From Bradyrhizobium sediminis (lineage in GTDB: Bacteria > Pseudomonadota > Alphaproteobacteria > Rhizobiales > Xanthobacteraceae): a stretch of 64,000 nucleotides of DNA. The notes under the pieces are model-generated. The model was not told the DNA's origin. It was given only the letters and a program-made list of their open reading frames with translations, and searched no databases. A program made the position numbers and the translations under genes. Shown here in pieces: positions 18,683 to 27,487 of this stretch. Numbering within the stretch: position 1 is the stretch's first letter; every line of letters starts with the position of its first letter. The DNA lies in NCBI RefSeq assembly GCF_018736105.1, contig NZ_CP076135.1, forward strand, positions 5,082,001 to 5,146,000, in the 5' to 3' direction.

Positions 18683-19013
18683 CCGTCGGGCAAATCATCG
18701 ACGCGGCCGCAAGACGCTTGGTGCATCGCGACCGCAAATCAGCCAGCGGATTTCCTGCCACGCGTAACGCAGGATGCCCTGGCCGGCAGATGACTCGGCA
18801 AGACGGCCTGGGGCAAGTGCTTCTGCGCGATACGCACCCCGATGCATTCGCGGCGACGGCCGGGCGCGTTCTGCATCGGTTCCGGACAGATTCCGTCTTC
18901 GGCCGGTGGACGGGGCCTGACGTCGGCTCTAATACTCGGCTCTCCGCCGAAAACCGTCTGTCGCAACCGCCGTGGAGACTGGGTTTGCAATTGCACAAGG
19001 CCATCGACATCAG
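18683..19013. other. Gene-free stretch between RTX hairpin and queD
   Basis: No supported gene. Several short frames on both strands lack ribosome sites and family features. I looked for a preQ1-type riboswitch before queD and did not find one I could defend. Confidence 0.4.
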
Positions 19014-19367
19014 ATGAAGATCATGCAGGCGTTCCGATTTGAAGCGGCGCACTGGCTGCCGAAAGTACCGGTTGAGCACCGCTGCCACCGGATGCACGGT
19101 CATTCGTACCGCGTCGAAGTCATACTCGAGGGGCAGGTCGACGAAACCACCGGCTTTGTGGTGGACTTCTTCGACATCGAGGCTGCGTTCGCGCCGTTGT
19201 TGAAACGGCTCGACCACCACTGCCTGAACGAAATCGAGGGGCTGGAGAATCCGACCGCGGAAAATATCGCCAGCTGGATCTGGCGCCATATCAAGCCCTC
19301 GCTCGCCAGCCTTTCCGCCGTGCGCGTTTTCGAAACTCCGGATTGCTGGGCCGAATACGATGGATGA
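19014..19367 (+). CDS. queD: 6-carboxy-tetrahydropterin synthase (QueD/PTPS family)
   Basis: A 117-residue enzyme making 6-carboxy-5,6,7,8-tetrahydropterin from dihydroneopterin triphosphate, the second step of queuosine precursor synthesis. The zinc histidines are in FRFEAAHWL and HRMHGHSYRVEV. The catalytic DHHCLN segment and the C-terminal glutamate (RVFETPDCWAEY) are present. The ATG at 19014 gives the usual family start MKIMQAFRFEAAH. An earlier in-frame ATG adds 14 unconserved residues. No other queuosine genes are beside it. Confidence 0.92.
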   Translation: MKIMQAFRFEAAHWLPKVPVEHRCHRMHGHSYRVEVILEGQVDETTGFVVDFFDIEAAFAPLLKRLDHHCLNEIEGLENPTAENIASWIWRHIKPSLASLSAVRVFETPDCWAEYDG

Positions 19368-19532
19368 GGATATCTCCCCGGGGGGCTTGGTCCTGTTTCC
19401 CGATGGCCAAGTCCGCTGACTACGACAGTGCGGCGGGAAATTACGGCGTCAGTTGGCTATCGACGGAATTGGGCATCGATGAACTGAGGCGGCGAGGAAT
19501 TGGGTGAATGCATTGTTCTGAATGTGGAGAAG

Positions 19533-19609
19533 TGGCGCGCCCGAAGAGATTCGAACTCCTGACCCCTAGATTCGTAGTCTAGTGCTCTATCCAGCTGAGC
19601 TACGGGCGC
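19533..19609 (-). tRNA. tRNA-Arg (anticodon ACG)
   Basis: A complete 77-nt cloverleaf on the minus strand. The acceptor arms are GCGCCCG / CGGGCGC with an encoded CCA end (TGG at 19533-19535 on the plus strand). The D arm is GCTC...GAGC. The anticodon stem CTAGA/TCTAG holds loop CTACGAA with anticodon ACG, and the T loop is TTCGAAT. No integrase or attachment duplication was seen nearby. Confidence 0.97.
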
Positions 19610-19866
19610 GTTTTTCGCTAGGCATCTTGGGCCTAAGGCCCCGCATGCGTTCCGAAAGTTGTCCGGAAGGTCGCGAAAGAGCGCTTTAGCTACCCGCTCC
19701 GGCCCGGATTGGCAAGGTCCGGCAGGCGGTATCTGCGAACGGCAGCGGAGGTAATTTTCACTGTCAGGGGCATGTGCCAGCGCGAACCCGGAATCTCGTG
19801 CAAATTCCTCTGGATTCCGGGTTCGATGCTCTCGCATCGCCCCGGAATGACGATATGGGGTGGTTC

Positions 19867-21345
19867 TTACGCTCGCGCCCGCTCGTTGCGCACGCTCTGC
19901 AGTTCCACCGGCCGGTCCGGGATCGTGATCCGGAAGGTGGCGCCGATGGTGCCTTCCACCAGATGGATCTCGCCGCCATGGGCGCGGACCAGTTCGGCGG
20001 CGATGGCGAGGCCGAGCCCGCTGCCGCCGGGCCGCCCTGAGGTCTGGAACGCCTCGAACAGGTGCTCGCGGGCCTTTGGCGGGACGCCGGGGCCGGTGTC
20101 GGAAACCTCCATGATGGCGACCGAACCCTCGCGGCGGCCGGTGATGCGAATCTGCATGGCCGCGACGTCGCTTTTCGGGCGGCTTTCGAGCGCCTGCGCG
20201 GCGTTGCGCACGAGGTTGAGCAGCACCCGGAACAGCTGGTCGGGGTCGGCGTCGACCGAGAGCCCACGCTCGATCGCGCTGATCCAGGCGATCGACGCCT
20301 CGGTGGCGAGCCCTGCGGATTCCCGCACCTCGGCCACCACGGGCTCGATCAGCGTCATGCGGCGGTCGGGCGAGGCCTCCTGGGCGCGGCCATAGGACAA
20401 GGTCGACTGGCAGAACGCGATGGCGCGCTCCAAAGAGCGCATCAGTTTCGGCGCAAAGCGCTGCACCCGGGGATCGGGCACGCTGGCGAGCTGGTCCGAC
20501 AACAGCTGCGAGGACGCCAGAAGATTGCGCAGGTCGTGGTTGATCTTGGATACCGCAAGCCCAAGGGCGGCGAGCCGGCTCTTCTGATGCAGCATCGACA
20601 CCAGATCGCGCTGCATGTCGGACAATTCGCGCTCGGCGACGCCGATCTCGTCGCCGCGCTGGCTGGGCACGATGATGTGGGCCGAACTCTCGGGATTTTC
20701 GTGGAATCCGACCAGGCTCGCGGTCAGCCGCCGCATCGGCCGCACGAACAGGTAATGCAAGGCAAGGTAGACGAGACCTGCGGTCAATCCCGCGATCAGC
20801 AGCGAAACCACCAGCACGTTGCCGGAAAAGCGGTACATCGCCTGGCGCAGCGGCGCTTCGTCGATCACCACTTCGATGAACTGGGCGCCGCCCGGCGCCG
20901 GCCCGACCACGCGGATCGTTTGATTGCCGGTTTCCAGCATGATCTCGAACGCATCGACGATGGCCGACCACACCGTGATCTCGCGCATGTCGACGTCGTG
21001 GTCGATCGCCGGCGGCAGATCGGCGCTGGCGAGCAGCCGGCGCTGCTGCCCCATCTTGATGGCGACCGCGCGGGCGCCGATGCTTTTCAGGATTTGCCGC
21101 GACAGCGAATCCGGGACCATGCCCGACGGGGCGGCATCGAGCACCAGCGCGGCGGTATTGGCCGCGGCGAGCCGGTCGTTCAGGCGGTTCATCCGGAAAT
21201 TGGCGATCGCCGGCACGTAGATCATGAGCCCTGCGATCATCACCAGCGGAATGGTCAGCAGCAGCAGCTTTCCGGACAGCCCAAGCCGGCGCGGCGGCCC
21301 GGGCCGCGGCGTTTCGGTGGCTGGCTGTGGGTCGGTCACTGACAC
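19867..21345 (-). CDS. Sensor histidine kinase, orphan
   Basis: A 492-residue membrane kinase. Transmembrane helix 1 is near residues 27-48 (LLLLTIPLVMIAGLMIYV) and helix 2 near 185-210 (NVLVVSLLIAGLTAGLVYLA), leaving a sensor domain of about 130 residues in the periplasm. A HAMP-like segment follows. The phosphoacceptor is in KINHDLRNLLASSQ, the N box in RVLLNLVRNAAQAL, and the G boxes in DTGPGVPP and GSGLGLAIAAELV. The GTG at 21345 is chosen for GAGGC about 6 nt upstream; a GTG at 21393 is possible. No response regulator is adjacent, so its partner is elsewhere. Confidence 0.92.
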   Translation of the reverse strand: MSVTDPQPATETPRPGPPRRLGLSGKLLLLTIPLVMIAGLMIYVPAIANFRMNRLNDRLAAANTAALVLDAAPSGMVPDSLSRQILKSIGARAVAIKMGQQRRLLASADLPPAIDHDVDMREITVWSAIVDAFEIMLETGNQTIRVVGPAPGGAQFIEVVIDEAPLRQAMYRFSGNVLVVSLLIAGLTAGLVYLALHYLFVRPMRRLTASLVGFHENPESSAHIIVPSQRGDEIGVAERELSDMQRDLVSMLHQKSRLAALGLAVSKINHDLRNLLASSQLLSDQLASVPDPRVQRFAPKLMRSLERAIAFCQSTLSYGRAQEASPDRRMTLIEPVVAEVRESAGLATEASIAWISAIERGLSVDADPDQLFRVLLNLVRNAAQALESRPKSDVAAMQIRITGRREGSVAIMEVSDTGPGVPPKAREHLFEAFQTSGRPGGSGLGLAIAAELVRAHGGEIHLVEGTIGATFRITIPDRPVELQSVRNERARA

Positions 21346-21546
21346 GAATCTGCCTCGATAGCGCGGATTTGAGGATGCGTTTGGCCGTCGCACCGGTCAA
21401 ATTACGGATCGCTAATGTCCGCCTGTTCCGGATCTAATGGGCAGGCGTGCTGGTCGCCATCCTCGCCCTCAAAAACACCGCGAAAACCGATATATTCGCG
21501 CCAATTGCGCCGTTTCGAAGGGCCTCAATTGCGGCATCCCGCAACA

Positions 21547-21575
21547 TTGACGAAAACAGGACGCTCCCGTATAAG
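21547..21575 (+). promoter_or_regulatory. Sigma-70 type promoter for rpmH-rnpA-yidC
   Basis: A near-consensus pair: TTGACG at 21547-21552, exactly 17 nt, then TATAAG at 21570-21575. Transcription should start near 21582 and give a leader of about 148 nt before rpmH. It is the clearest promoter in the window. Confidence 0.7.
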
Positions 21576-21597
21576 CCGCGCCAACTGTCCGCGATGA

Positions 21598-21655
21598 CCC
21601 GGTCCGACCGGGGCGGCTCGTTTTTGGGCCGGAAACGGCCCGTTCGGGGCCGAAC
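21598..21655 (+). promoter_or_regulatory. Three consecutive hairpins in the rpmH leader
   Basis: Hairpin 1 is CCCGGT-CCG-ACCGGG (21598-21612), followed after 8 nt by TTTTT (21621-21625). Hairpin 2 is GGGCCG-GAAA-CGGCCC (21626-21641), with a GNRA tetraloop. Hairpin 3 is GTTCGG-GG-CCGAAC (21642-21655) and directly abuts it. All lie between the promoter and the L34 start, so an attenuator or protein-binding leader is plausible. Confidence 0.5.
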
Positions 21656-21729
21656 AGCATCATCGGACTTACCTCATTAATCAGGCAAATTGCCGGCTTA
21701 GCCTGCCAATTGTCAGCGGAGAACGACCC

Positions 21730-21864
21730 GTGAAGCGGACTTATCAACCCAGCAAACTGGTGCGCAAGCGCCGTCACGGCTTCCGCGCCCGTCTGGCGAC
21801 CGCCGGCGGCCGCAAGGTCCTCGCCGCGCGCCGCGCCCGGGGCCGCAAGCGTCTGAGCGCCTGA
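21730..21864 (+). CDS. rpmH: 50S ribosomal protein L34
   Basis: 44 residues from a GTG start: [20 protein letters not shown], then the invariant [20 protein letters not shown]. Length and sequence match L34 exactly. It is the first gene of the conserved rpmH-rnpA-yidC order; rnpA follows after 25 nt. It is an RNA-binding component of the large ribosomal subunit. Confidence 0.98.
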   Translation: MKRTYQPSKLVRKRRHGFRARLATAGGRKVLAARRARGRKRLSA

Positions 21865-21889
21865 GCCCGGGCTTCCCGGAGATTCCAGC

Positions 21890-22246
21890 ATGGATCGGCT
21901 AAGGCAGCGGGCGGACTTCCTCGCCGTTGCCAATGGCGCGCGGGCCAACAGCGCTGCCTTCGTGCTGCAGGGCCGCCGCCGCGACGATGAAGGTCCGATC
22001 CGGATCGGCTTCACGGTCACCAAAAAGAACGGCACCGCCACCGAGCGCAATCGCATCCGGCGCAGGCTTCGCGAACTGGTGAAGCGGCTGGACGTCATAT
22101 CCATGCGACCGCACAGTGATTATGTGCTAGTCGGCCGTCGGGCCGCCCTTACCTGCGACTTTGCGACCATGCTCGACGATCTCCGCTCGGCGCTGCATCG
22201 CCTCGAGCGGCAGCCATCCAGGACGGCAAGCCGCCATCCGAATTGA
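21890..22246 (+). CDS. rnpA: Ribonuclease P protein component
   Basis: A 118-residue basic protein that helps the RNase P RNA bind and cut precursor tRNAs. The signature RNRIRRRLRELVKRL (RNR motif) is present, preceded by the conserved beta strand IRIGFTVTKKNGTATE. The N-terminal MDRLRQRADFLAVANG matches the family. It lies 25 nt after rpmH and 18 nt before yidC, so the three form one operon. Confidence 0.97.
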   Translation: MDRLRQRADFLAVANGARANSAAFVLQGRRRDDEGPIRIGFTVTKKNGTATERNRIRRRLRELVKRLDVISMRPHSDYVLVGRRAALTCDFATMLDDLRSALHRLERQPSRTASRHPN

Positions 22247-22264
22247 ATGACGAGACCTTGAACG

Positions 22265-24136
22265 ATGACCGATAATCGCAACACCATCCTCGCCGTCATT
22301 CTGTCCGGCCTCGTGCTGATCGGCTGGCAATATTTCTACAATGTCCCGCAGATGGAGAAGCAGCGCGCTCAGCAGGCCCAGAGCGAGCAGGCCAAGCAGC
22401 CCGCGCCGCAGGCCGGCACCCCGGCCACCCCCTCGGCCACGCCGCAGGCCGGCACGCCGTCAGCCAATGCGCCTGCGCCGAGCCAGCCGGCGTCGGCGCC
22501 GCTGGTGGTCACCCGCGAGGTCGCCATCAACGCCAACCCGCGCATCAAGATCGAGACCCCGCGGGTCTCCGGCAGCATTTCCCTGAAGGGCGCGCGAATC
22601 GACGATCTGGCGCTGGTGCAGTTCCGCAACACCGTCGATCCCAAATCGCCCGCGATCGTGCTGTTCTCGCCTTCCGGCACGGCGACGCCCTATTACGCGG
22701 AATTCGGCTGGGTCGCCGCCGCCGGCTCGACGGTGCGGATACCCGATCAGAACACGGTATGGCAGCAGGAAGGCTCGGGCAGCCTCGCGCCGAACAGCCC
22801 GGTGACGCTGAAATACGACAATGGCGACGGCCTCACCTTCCGCCGCACCATTTCGATCGACGAGCGCTATCTCTTCACCATCAAGGACGACGTCACCAAT
22901 ATCGGCAATGCGCCGGTCACGCTCTATCCATTCGCGCTGATCTCGCGGCACGGCACCCCGCATGTCGAGGGCTACTACATCCTGCATGAAGGCCTGATCG
23001 GCTATCTCGGCGAGCAGGGCCTGCAGGAGTACGGCTACAAGAAGATCGACGACGACAAGGTGAAGACCTTCAATGTCACCAATGGCTGGCTCGGCATCAC
23101 CGACAAGTACTGGGCCTCGGCGCTGCTCCCGGACACAACCGCAAAGCTGCAGGCGCGGTTCTCGTCCAACCTGGTCGGCGCCACGCGCACCTATCAGACC
23201 GACTATCTGCAGGATCCGCAGACCATCGCGATCGGCGGCACCGGCTCTTCCAATGCACGGCTGTTCGCCGGCGCCAAGGAAGCCAGCGTGGTCGGCATCA
23301 ATTTTCCGTTCGCCGGCCTCGGCGGCTACAACAAGCAGCTTGGGCTGAACCACTTCGATCTCCTGATCGACTGGGGCTGGTTCTATTTCATCACCAAGCC
23401 GATGTTCCTGGCGCTGGACTTCTTCTACCATCTGGTCGGCAATTTCGGCGTCGCCATCCTGCTGGTGACCGTGCTGGTGAAGCTGCTGTTCTTCCCGCTG
23501 GCCAACAAGTCCTACGCCTCGATGGCGAAGATGAAGTCGGTGCAGCCGCAGCTGGCCGCGCTGAAGGAGCGCTTTCCCGACGACAAGGTGAAGCAGCAGC
23601 AGGAGATGATGGAAATCTACAAGAAGGAGAAGATCAACCCGATCGCCGGTTGTCTTCCCGTCGCCTTGCAGATTCCGGTGTTCTTCTCGCTCTACAAGGT
23701 GCTGTTCGTCACCATCGAAATGCGCCACGCGCCGTTCTACGGCTGGATCAAGGACCTGTCGGCGCCCGATCCGACCACGATCTTCAACCTGTTCGGACTT
23801 CTTCCGTTCGATCCGATGACGCTCGGACCAGCGATCGGCCCGTATCTGATGCTGGGCGTCTGGCCGATCATCATGGGGCTCACGATGTGGTTCCAGATGA
23901 AGCTCAATCCGACGCCGCCGGATCCGACCCAGAAGATGATCTTCGACTGGATGCCGCTGATCTTCACCTTCATGCTCGCCTCGTTCCCGGCGGGGCTCGT
24001 GATCTACTGGGCGTGGAACAACCTGCTTTCGGTGCTGCAGCAGAGCTACATCATGCGCCGCAACGGCGTGAAGGTGGAATTGTTCGACAACCTCAAGGCC
24101 ACCTTCGCGCCGAAGAAGGCGGAGCAGAAGACCTGA
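22265..24136 (+). CDS. yidC: Membrane protein insertase YidC
   Basis: A 623-residue inner-membrane insertase and chaperone. The N-terminal anchor helix is at residues 5-24 (TILAVILSGLVLIGWQYFY). A Pro/Ala/Gln linker follows, then the large periplasmic beta domain (about 75-370). The conserved five-helix insertase domain begins with WFYFITKPMFLALDFFYHLV, followed by LVKLLFFPLANKSYASM and NPIAGCLPVALQIPVFFSLY. Length is normal for Gram-negative YidC. Confidence 0.98.
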   Translation: MTDNRNTILAVILSGLVLIGWQYFYNVPQMEKQRAQQAQSEQAKQPAPQAGTPATPSATPQAGTPSANAPAPSQPASAPLVVTREVAINANPRIKIETPRVSGSISLKGARIDDLALVQFRNTVDPKSPAIVLFSPSGTATPYYAEFGWVAAAGSTVRIPDQNTVWQQEGSGSLAPNSPVTLKYDNGDGLTFRRTISIDERYLFTIKDDVTNIGNAPVTLYPFALISRHGTPHVEGYYILHEGLIGYLGEQGLQEYGYKKIDDDKVKTFNVTNGWLGITDKYWASALLPDTTAKLQARFSSNLVGATRTYQTDYLQDPQTIAIGGTGSSNARLFAGAKEASVVGINFPFAGLGGYNKQLGLNHFDLLIDWGWFYFITKPMFLALDFFYHLVGNFGVAILLVTVLVKLLFFPLANKSYASMAKMKSVQPQLAALKERFPDDKVKQQQEMMEIYKKEKINPIAGCLPVALQIPVFFSLYKVLFVTIEMRHAPFYGWIKDLSAPDPTTIFNLFGLLPFDPMTLGPAIGPYLMLGVWPIIMGLTMWFQMKLNPTPPDPTQKMIFDWMPLIFTFMLASFPAGLVIYWAWNNLLSVLQQSYIMRRNGVKVELFDNLKATFAPKKAEQKT

Positions 24137-24142
24137 CAACGA

Positions 24143-24242
24143 CCCTCATCCCGAGGAGCGCGCTCTGGCGCGCGTCTCGAGGGATGGGCCACGGGCCTCA
24201 TGGTTCGAGACGGCGCTGAAGAAGCGCCTCCTCACCATGAGG
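24143..24242. repeat. Palindromic intergenic element, type D (copy 1)
   Basis: Two hairpin-forming halves of about 48 bp each. The first spans CCTCATCCCGAGGAGCG to CTCGAGGGATG. The second spans CCTCATGGTTCGAGACGG to CCTCCTCACCATGAGG. The second half is closely matched by the copy at 58103-58205. It sits between yidC and engB. Confidence 0.7.
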
Positions 24243-24259
24243 ACACAGAAAGCCTGCAC

Positions 24260-24913
24260 ATGACCGCCGCCGACACCGATGCTGACCTGATCGAGCAGGG
24301 CAGAAAACTGTTCGCCGGCGACTGGCAGTTCATCTGGGCCTCGCCCTCGATCGAAACGCTGCCGCCGATGGCGGGCGTGGAGGTCGCCTTCGCCGGCCGT
24401 TCCAATGTCGGCAAATCCAGCCTGATCAACGCGCTGACCGGCCGCAACGCGCTGGCGCGGACCTCGCATACGCCGGGCCGCACCCAGGAACTGATCTTCT
24501 TCGAAGGCCCCGACAATATGGGCTTCCGGCTGGTCGACATGCCCGGCTACGGCTACGCCTCCGCACCAAAGGCGAAAGTCGCGTCATGGACCGCGTTGAT
24601 CCACAAATTCCTGCAGGGCCGCGCCAGCCTGGCGCGGGTCTATGTGCTGATCGATGCCCGGCACGGCCTCAAGGAGGTCGATCTCGACGTGCTGAAGACG
24701 CTCGATAAATCTGCCGTCAGCTATCAGGTCGTGCTCACCAAGGCCGATCAGGTGAAGCCGGCCGAGCTGGAGCAGCGCGTCGTCGACATCAAGGCGGTGC
24801 TGGCCAAACATCCCGCCGCCTTTCCGGAAATCCTGGTGACCTCCTCGCGCACCGGCGCCGGCATGCCGGAATTGCGCGCCGCCATGGTGCGGCTGCTCGC
24901 CGAGCGGAGTTGA
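24260..24913 (+). CDS. engB: Ribosome biogenesis GTP-binding protein YsxC/EngB
   Basis: A 217-residue GTPase needed for large-subunit assembly. G1 is GRSNVGKSSLINAL, the switch region holds ARTSHTPGRTQ, G3 is DMPGYGYA and G4 is TKADQ. The ATG at 24260 gives a normal family N-terminus. An in-frame ATG at 24200 would read out of the type D repeat and is less likely. The DUF423 gene starts 2 nt after its stop. Confidence 0.95.
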   Translation: MTAADTDADLIEQGRKLFAGDWQFIWASPSIETLPPMAGVEVAFAGRSNVGKSSLINALTGRNALARTSHTPGRTQELIFFEGPDNMGFRLVDMPGYGYASAPKAKVASWTALIHKFLQGRASLARVYVLIDARHGLKEVDLDVLKTLDKSAVSYQVVLTKADQVKPAELEQRVVDIKAVLAKHPAAFPEILVTSSRTGAGMPELRAAMVRLLAERS

Positions 24914-24915
24914 CG

Positions 24916-25290
24916 ATGGAAGCGCGGCTGTCCCGCATCCTGATCGTGCTGGCCGGCGTCATGGGCGCCGACGGCGTGATCATGGCAGCGGCCTCCGCGC
25001 ATCAGCCCGATGCCGCCCGGCTGGCGTCGGCGTCATCGATGCTGCTGTTTCACGCCCTGGCCGTGCTCGGCGCCGTGGCGCTGGCCGAGCGCGGCGTCAT
25101 TCATGCCCGGATCGGAATCCTGGCCGCATCGGGCTTCGTCCTCGCCACCGCCCTGTTCGCCGGCGACCTGACGCTGCGGCAATATGCCGGCCATGGCCTG
25201 TTCCCCTTTGCCGCCCCGACCGGCGGCACGCTCTTGATCGCAAGCTGGCTGGCGCTGGCCGTGGCCGCCGCATGGCCGCGGCGCGGTTGA
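24916..25290 (+). CDS. DUF423 family small membrane protein
   Basis: 124 residues with four predicted membrane helices (LIVLAGVMGADGVIMAA; LLFHALAVLGAVALAE; ILAASGFVLATALFAG; GGTLLIASWLALAVAAA). The spacing and the FAAPTGGTLLIASWLAL segment match the DUF423/YgdD family. Function is unknown across the family. The ATG at 24916 follows the engB stop by 2 nt, so it is co-transcribed with it. Confidence 0.85.
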   Translation: MEARLSRILIVLAGVMGADGVIMAAASAHQPDAARLASASSMLLFHALAVLGAVALAERGVIHARIGILAASGFVLATALFAGDLTLRQYAGHGLFPFAAPTGGTLLIASWLALAVAAAWPRRG

Positions 25291-25367
25291 GGGGCCACCG
25301 AGGCTTTGCGCCTCGTCGACCAATCAGATAGAAACCGCCCCACCCCAGAGACCAAGAGACCCGCTTC

Positions 25368-26264
25368 ATGACCGACGCGCCGCATATCAGTCCGCTCGAT
25401 CAGGCCCGCATCCTGTCCGAGGCGCTGCCGCACATGCAGCAGTATGACGAGGAAACCATCGTCATCAAATATGGCGGCCATGCCATGGGTGCGGAAGAAA
25501 CCGCCAAGGCATTCGCCCGCGACATCGTTCTCCTGGAACAGACCGCCATCAATCCTGTCGTGGTGCATGGCGGCGGGCCGCAGATCGCGACCATGCTGAA
25601 GCGGCTCGGCATCCAGTCCGAATTCGCCGCCGGCCTGCGCATCACCGACGCCGCCACCATCGAGATCGTCGAGATGGTTTTGGCCGGTTCGATCAACAAG
25701 CAGCTGGTCGGCTACATCAACGAGGCCGGCGGCAAGGCCGTCGGCCTGTGCGGCAAGGACGGCAACATGGTGATGGCGTCGAAGGCGACGCGCTCGATGG
25801 TCGATCCGGATTCCAACATCGAGAAGGTGGTCGATCTCGGCTTCGTCGGCGAACCCGAGAAGGTCGACCTCACGCTGTTGAACCAGTTGATCGGCCATGA
25901 ACTGATCCCGGTGCTGGCGCCGCTGGCGACATCGCAAAGCGGGCAGACCTTCAACGTCAACGCCGACACCTTTGCCGGCGCGGTTGCCGGCGCGCTCAAG
26001 GCCAAGCGGCTATTGCTCCTGACCGACGTTCCCGGCGTGCTCGACAAGTCGAAGAAGCTGATTCCGGAACTGTCGGTGAAGGAGGCGCGCAAGCTGATCG
26101 CCGACGGCACCATTTCCGGCGGCATGATTCCCAAGGTCGAGACCTGCATCTACGCGCTCGAGCAGGGCGTGCAGGGCGTCGTCATCATCGACGGCAAGAC
26201 GCCGCACGCGGTGCTGCTCGAACTGTTCACCAACCAGGGCACCGGCACGCTGATCCACAAGTGA
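25368..26264 (+). CDS. argB: Acetylglutamate kinase
   Basis: A 298-residue amino acid kinase that phosphorylates N-acetylglutamate, the second step of arginine synthesis and the usual feedback point. Seen: [11 protein letters not shown] (phosphate loop lysine), [22 protein letters not shown], and [19 protein letters not shown]. The N-terminal extension with [20 protein letters not shown] is the helix typical of arginine-sensitive, hexameric ArgB. The stop overlaps a possible GTG start of the next gene. Confidence 0.97.
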   Translation: MTDAPHISPLDQARILSEALPHMQQYDEETIVIKYGGHAMGAEETAKAFARDIVLLEQTAINPVVVHGGGPQIATMLKRLGIQSEFAAGLRITDAATIEIVEMVLAGSINKQLVGYINEAGGKAVGLCGKDGNMVMASKATRSMVDPDSNIEKVVDLGFVGEPEKVDLTLLNQLIGHELIPVLAPLATSQSGQTFNVNADTFAGAVAGALKAKRLLLLTDVPGVLDKSKKLIPELSVKEARKLIADGTISGGMIPKVETCIYALEQGVQGVVIIDGKTPHAVLLELFTNQGTGTLIHK

Positions 26265-26272
26265 CCCGCGCA

Positions 26273-27328
26273 ATGTTCCCGCCCCCGACGTTCATGCGCC
26301 GCTTCCGCGCAGCGATGCGGCGATACGGGGCGCGCACGGCCGTCGCGCTGCCGGCCGCGACGATCTCGTTTTTCTTTTCATCGGCGCCGGCTTTTGCCGA
26401 CCTGAAACTCTGTAACCGCATGAGTTATGTGGTCGAGGCCGCCATCGGCATCGACGACAAGGCCGCCACCGCGACCCGCGGCTGGTTCCGCATCGATCCG
26501 GCGGCGTGCCGCGTCGTCGCACAGGGCACGCTGACCGCCGACCGCATCCTGCTCAATGCCCGCGCGCTCGGCGTTTACGGCTCCTCGCCGGTGCCGCAGA
26601 GCGGCAACGACACGCTGTGCATCGCGCCCGACAATTTCGTCATTGCAGCGGCGCGCCAGTGCCGCCACGGACAGACGCCGGCGCCGTTTACCCAGATCCA
26701 TCCGACGCAGACCGACGACGGCAATCTGGTCGCCTATCTCGCCGAAGACAGCGAATATGACGACGAGCAGGCAAGGCTCGCCGGCATCCAGCGGCTCCTG
26801 GTGATCGCGGGCTACGATGCGGCGCCGATCGACGGCGTCGACGGTCCGAAGACGCAAGCAGCGCTGGCGGCGTTCCTGAAGAACCGCGGGCTGACGGCCG
26901 ACATCGTGCAATCGCCGAAATTCTTTGCGACCATGATCGAGGCGGTGCAGTCGCCGTCTTCCACCGGGCTGACCTGGTGCAACGACACCCCGCACAAGAT
27001 CATGGCTGCGGTCGGCACCGACGACGGCAAGACCTTGACCAGCCGCGGCTGGTACCGCATCGACCCCGGCAAGTGCCTGCATCCCGACGTAACGGGCCAG
27101 CCGAAGCAGATCTTCAGTTTCGCCGAGGCGGTCGACGGCGAGAACCGCGCGCTCAGGATCAAGGACAAGCCGCTGAACTGGGGCGGCGCCACCCAGCTTT
27201 GCACGCGCGAGAGCAAGTTCGAGATCAACGATCAAAGCGATTGCGGCAACCGCGGGCTCACCGTGACCGGCTTTGCCGCCGTCGACATGAGCGGCGGCGG
27301 CAAGACCCTGCGCTTTGCGATGCCGTGA
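26273..27328 (+). CDS. Secreted DUF1036 protein with two DUF1036 units
   Basis: About 350 residues. An N-terminal hydrophobic segment (ALPAATISFFFSSAPAFA) acts as signal peptide. Two homologous DUF1036 units follow: LKLCNRMSYVVEAAIGIDDK...TRGWFRIDPAACR and LTWCNDTPHKIMAAVGTDDG...SRGWYRIDPGKC. They flank a short segment resembling a peptidoglycan-binding repeat (GYDAAPIDGVDGPKTQAALA). The protein is likely periplasmic; function unknown. The start is uncertain: GTG at 26261 overlaps the argB stop, ATG at 26273 or 26294 also fit. Confidence 0.85.
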   Translation: MFPPPTFMRRFRAAMRRYGARTAVALPAATISFFFSSAPAFADLKLCNRMSYVVEAAIGIDDKAATATRGWFRIDPAACRVVAQGTLTADRILLNARALGVYGSSPVPQSGNDTLCIAPDNFVIAAARQCRHGQTPAPFTQIHPTQTDDGNLVAYLAEDSEYDDEQARLAGIQRLLVIAGYDAAPIDGVDGPKTQAALAAFLKNRGLTADIVQSPKFFATMIEAVQSPSSTGLTWCNDTPHKIMAAVGTDDGKTLTSRGWYRIDPGKCLHPDVTGQPKQIFSFAEAVDGENRALRIKDKPLNWGGATQLCTRESKFEINDQSDCGNRGLTVTGFAAVDMSGGGKTLRFAMP

Positions 27329-27338
27329 TGAACGTCTC

Positions 27339-27473
27339 GTCGTCCCCGCGCACGTGCGGAGCCATAACCACAGGATTGCGTCATTGTCGCTGACATCGCC
27401 CCAAGCCAAAACCAACCGGCATCGTGCCCCTCACGACCGCCGCGGCATGGGTCCCGGCGCTCGCCGGGTCGAC
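27339..27473. repeat. Nuclease-less relative of the GIY-YIG element (type B)
   Basis: A 135-bp element. Its left end begins GTCGTCCCCGCG and runs to CCATAACCAC, like the left arm at 58762-58794. Its right end reads ATGGGTCCCGGCGCTCGCCG and finishes GTCGAC, like the right arm at 59124-59156. The inner ~75 bp has no gene. It looks like a shortened, decayed copy. Confidence 0.65.
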
Positions 27474-27487
27474 AAGGTGAGAGAGCG

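Noticed and set aside
18683..19013. preQ1 riboswitch before queD
   Set aside because: No sequence with the expected pseudoknot-forming stem and A-rich tail could be found by eye.
19533..19609. tRNA-Arg as an integration site for a genomic island
   Set aside because: No integrase, no duplicated tRNA 3' end and ordinary genes on both sides.
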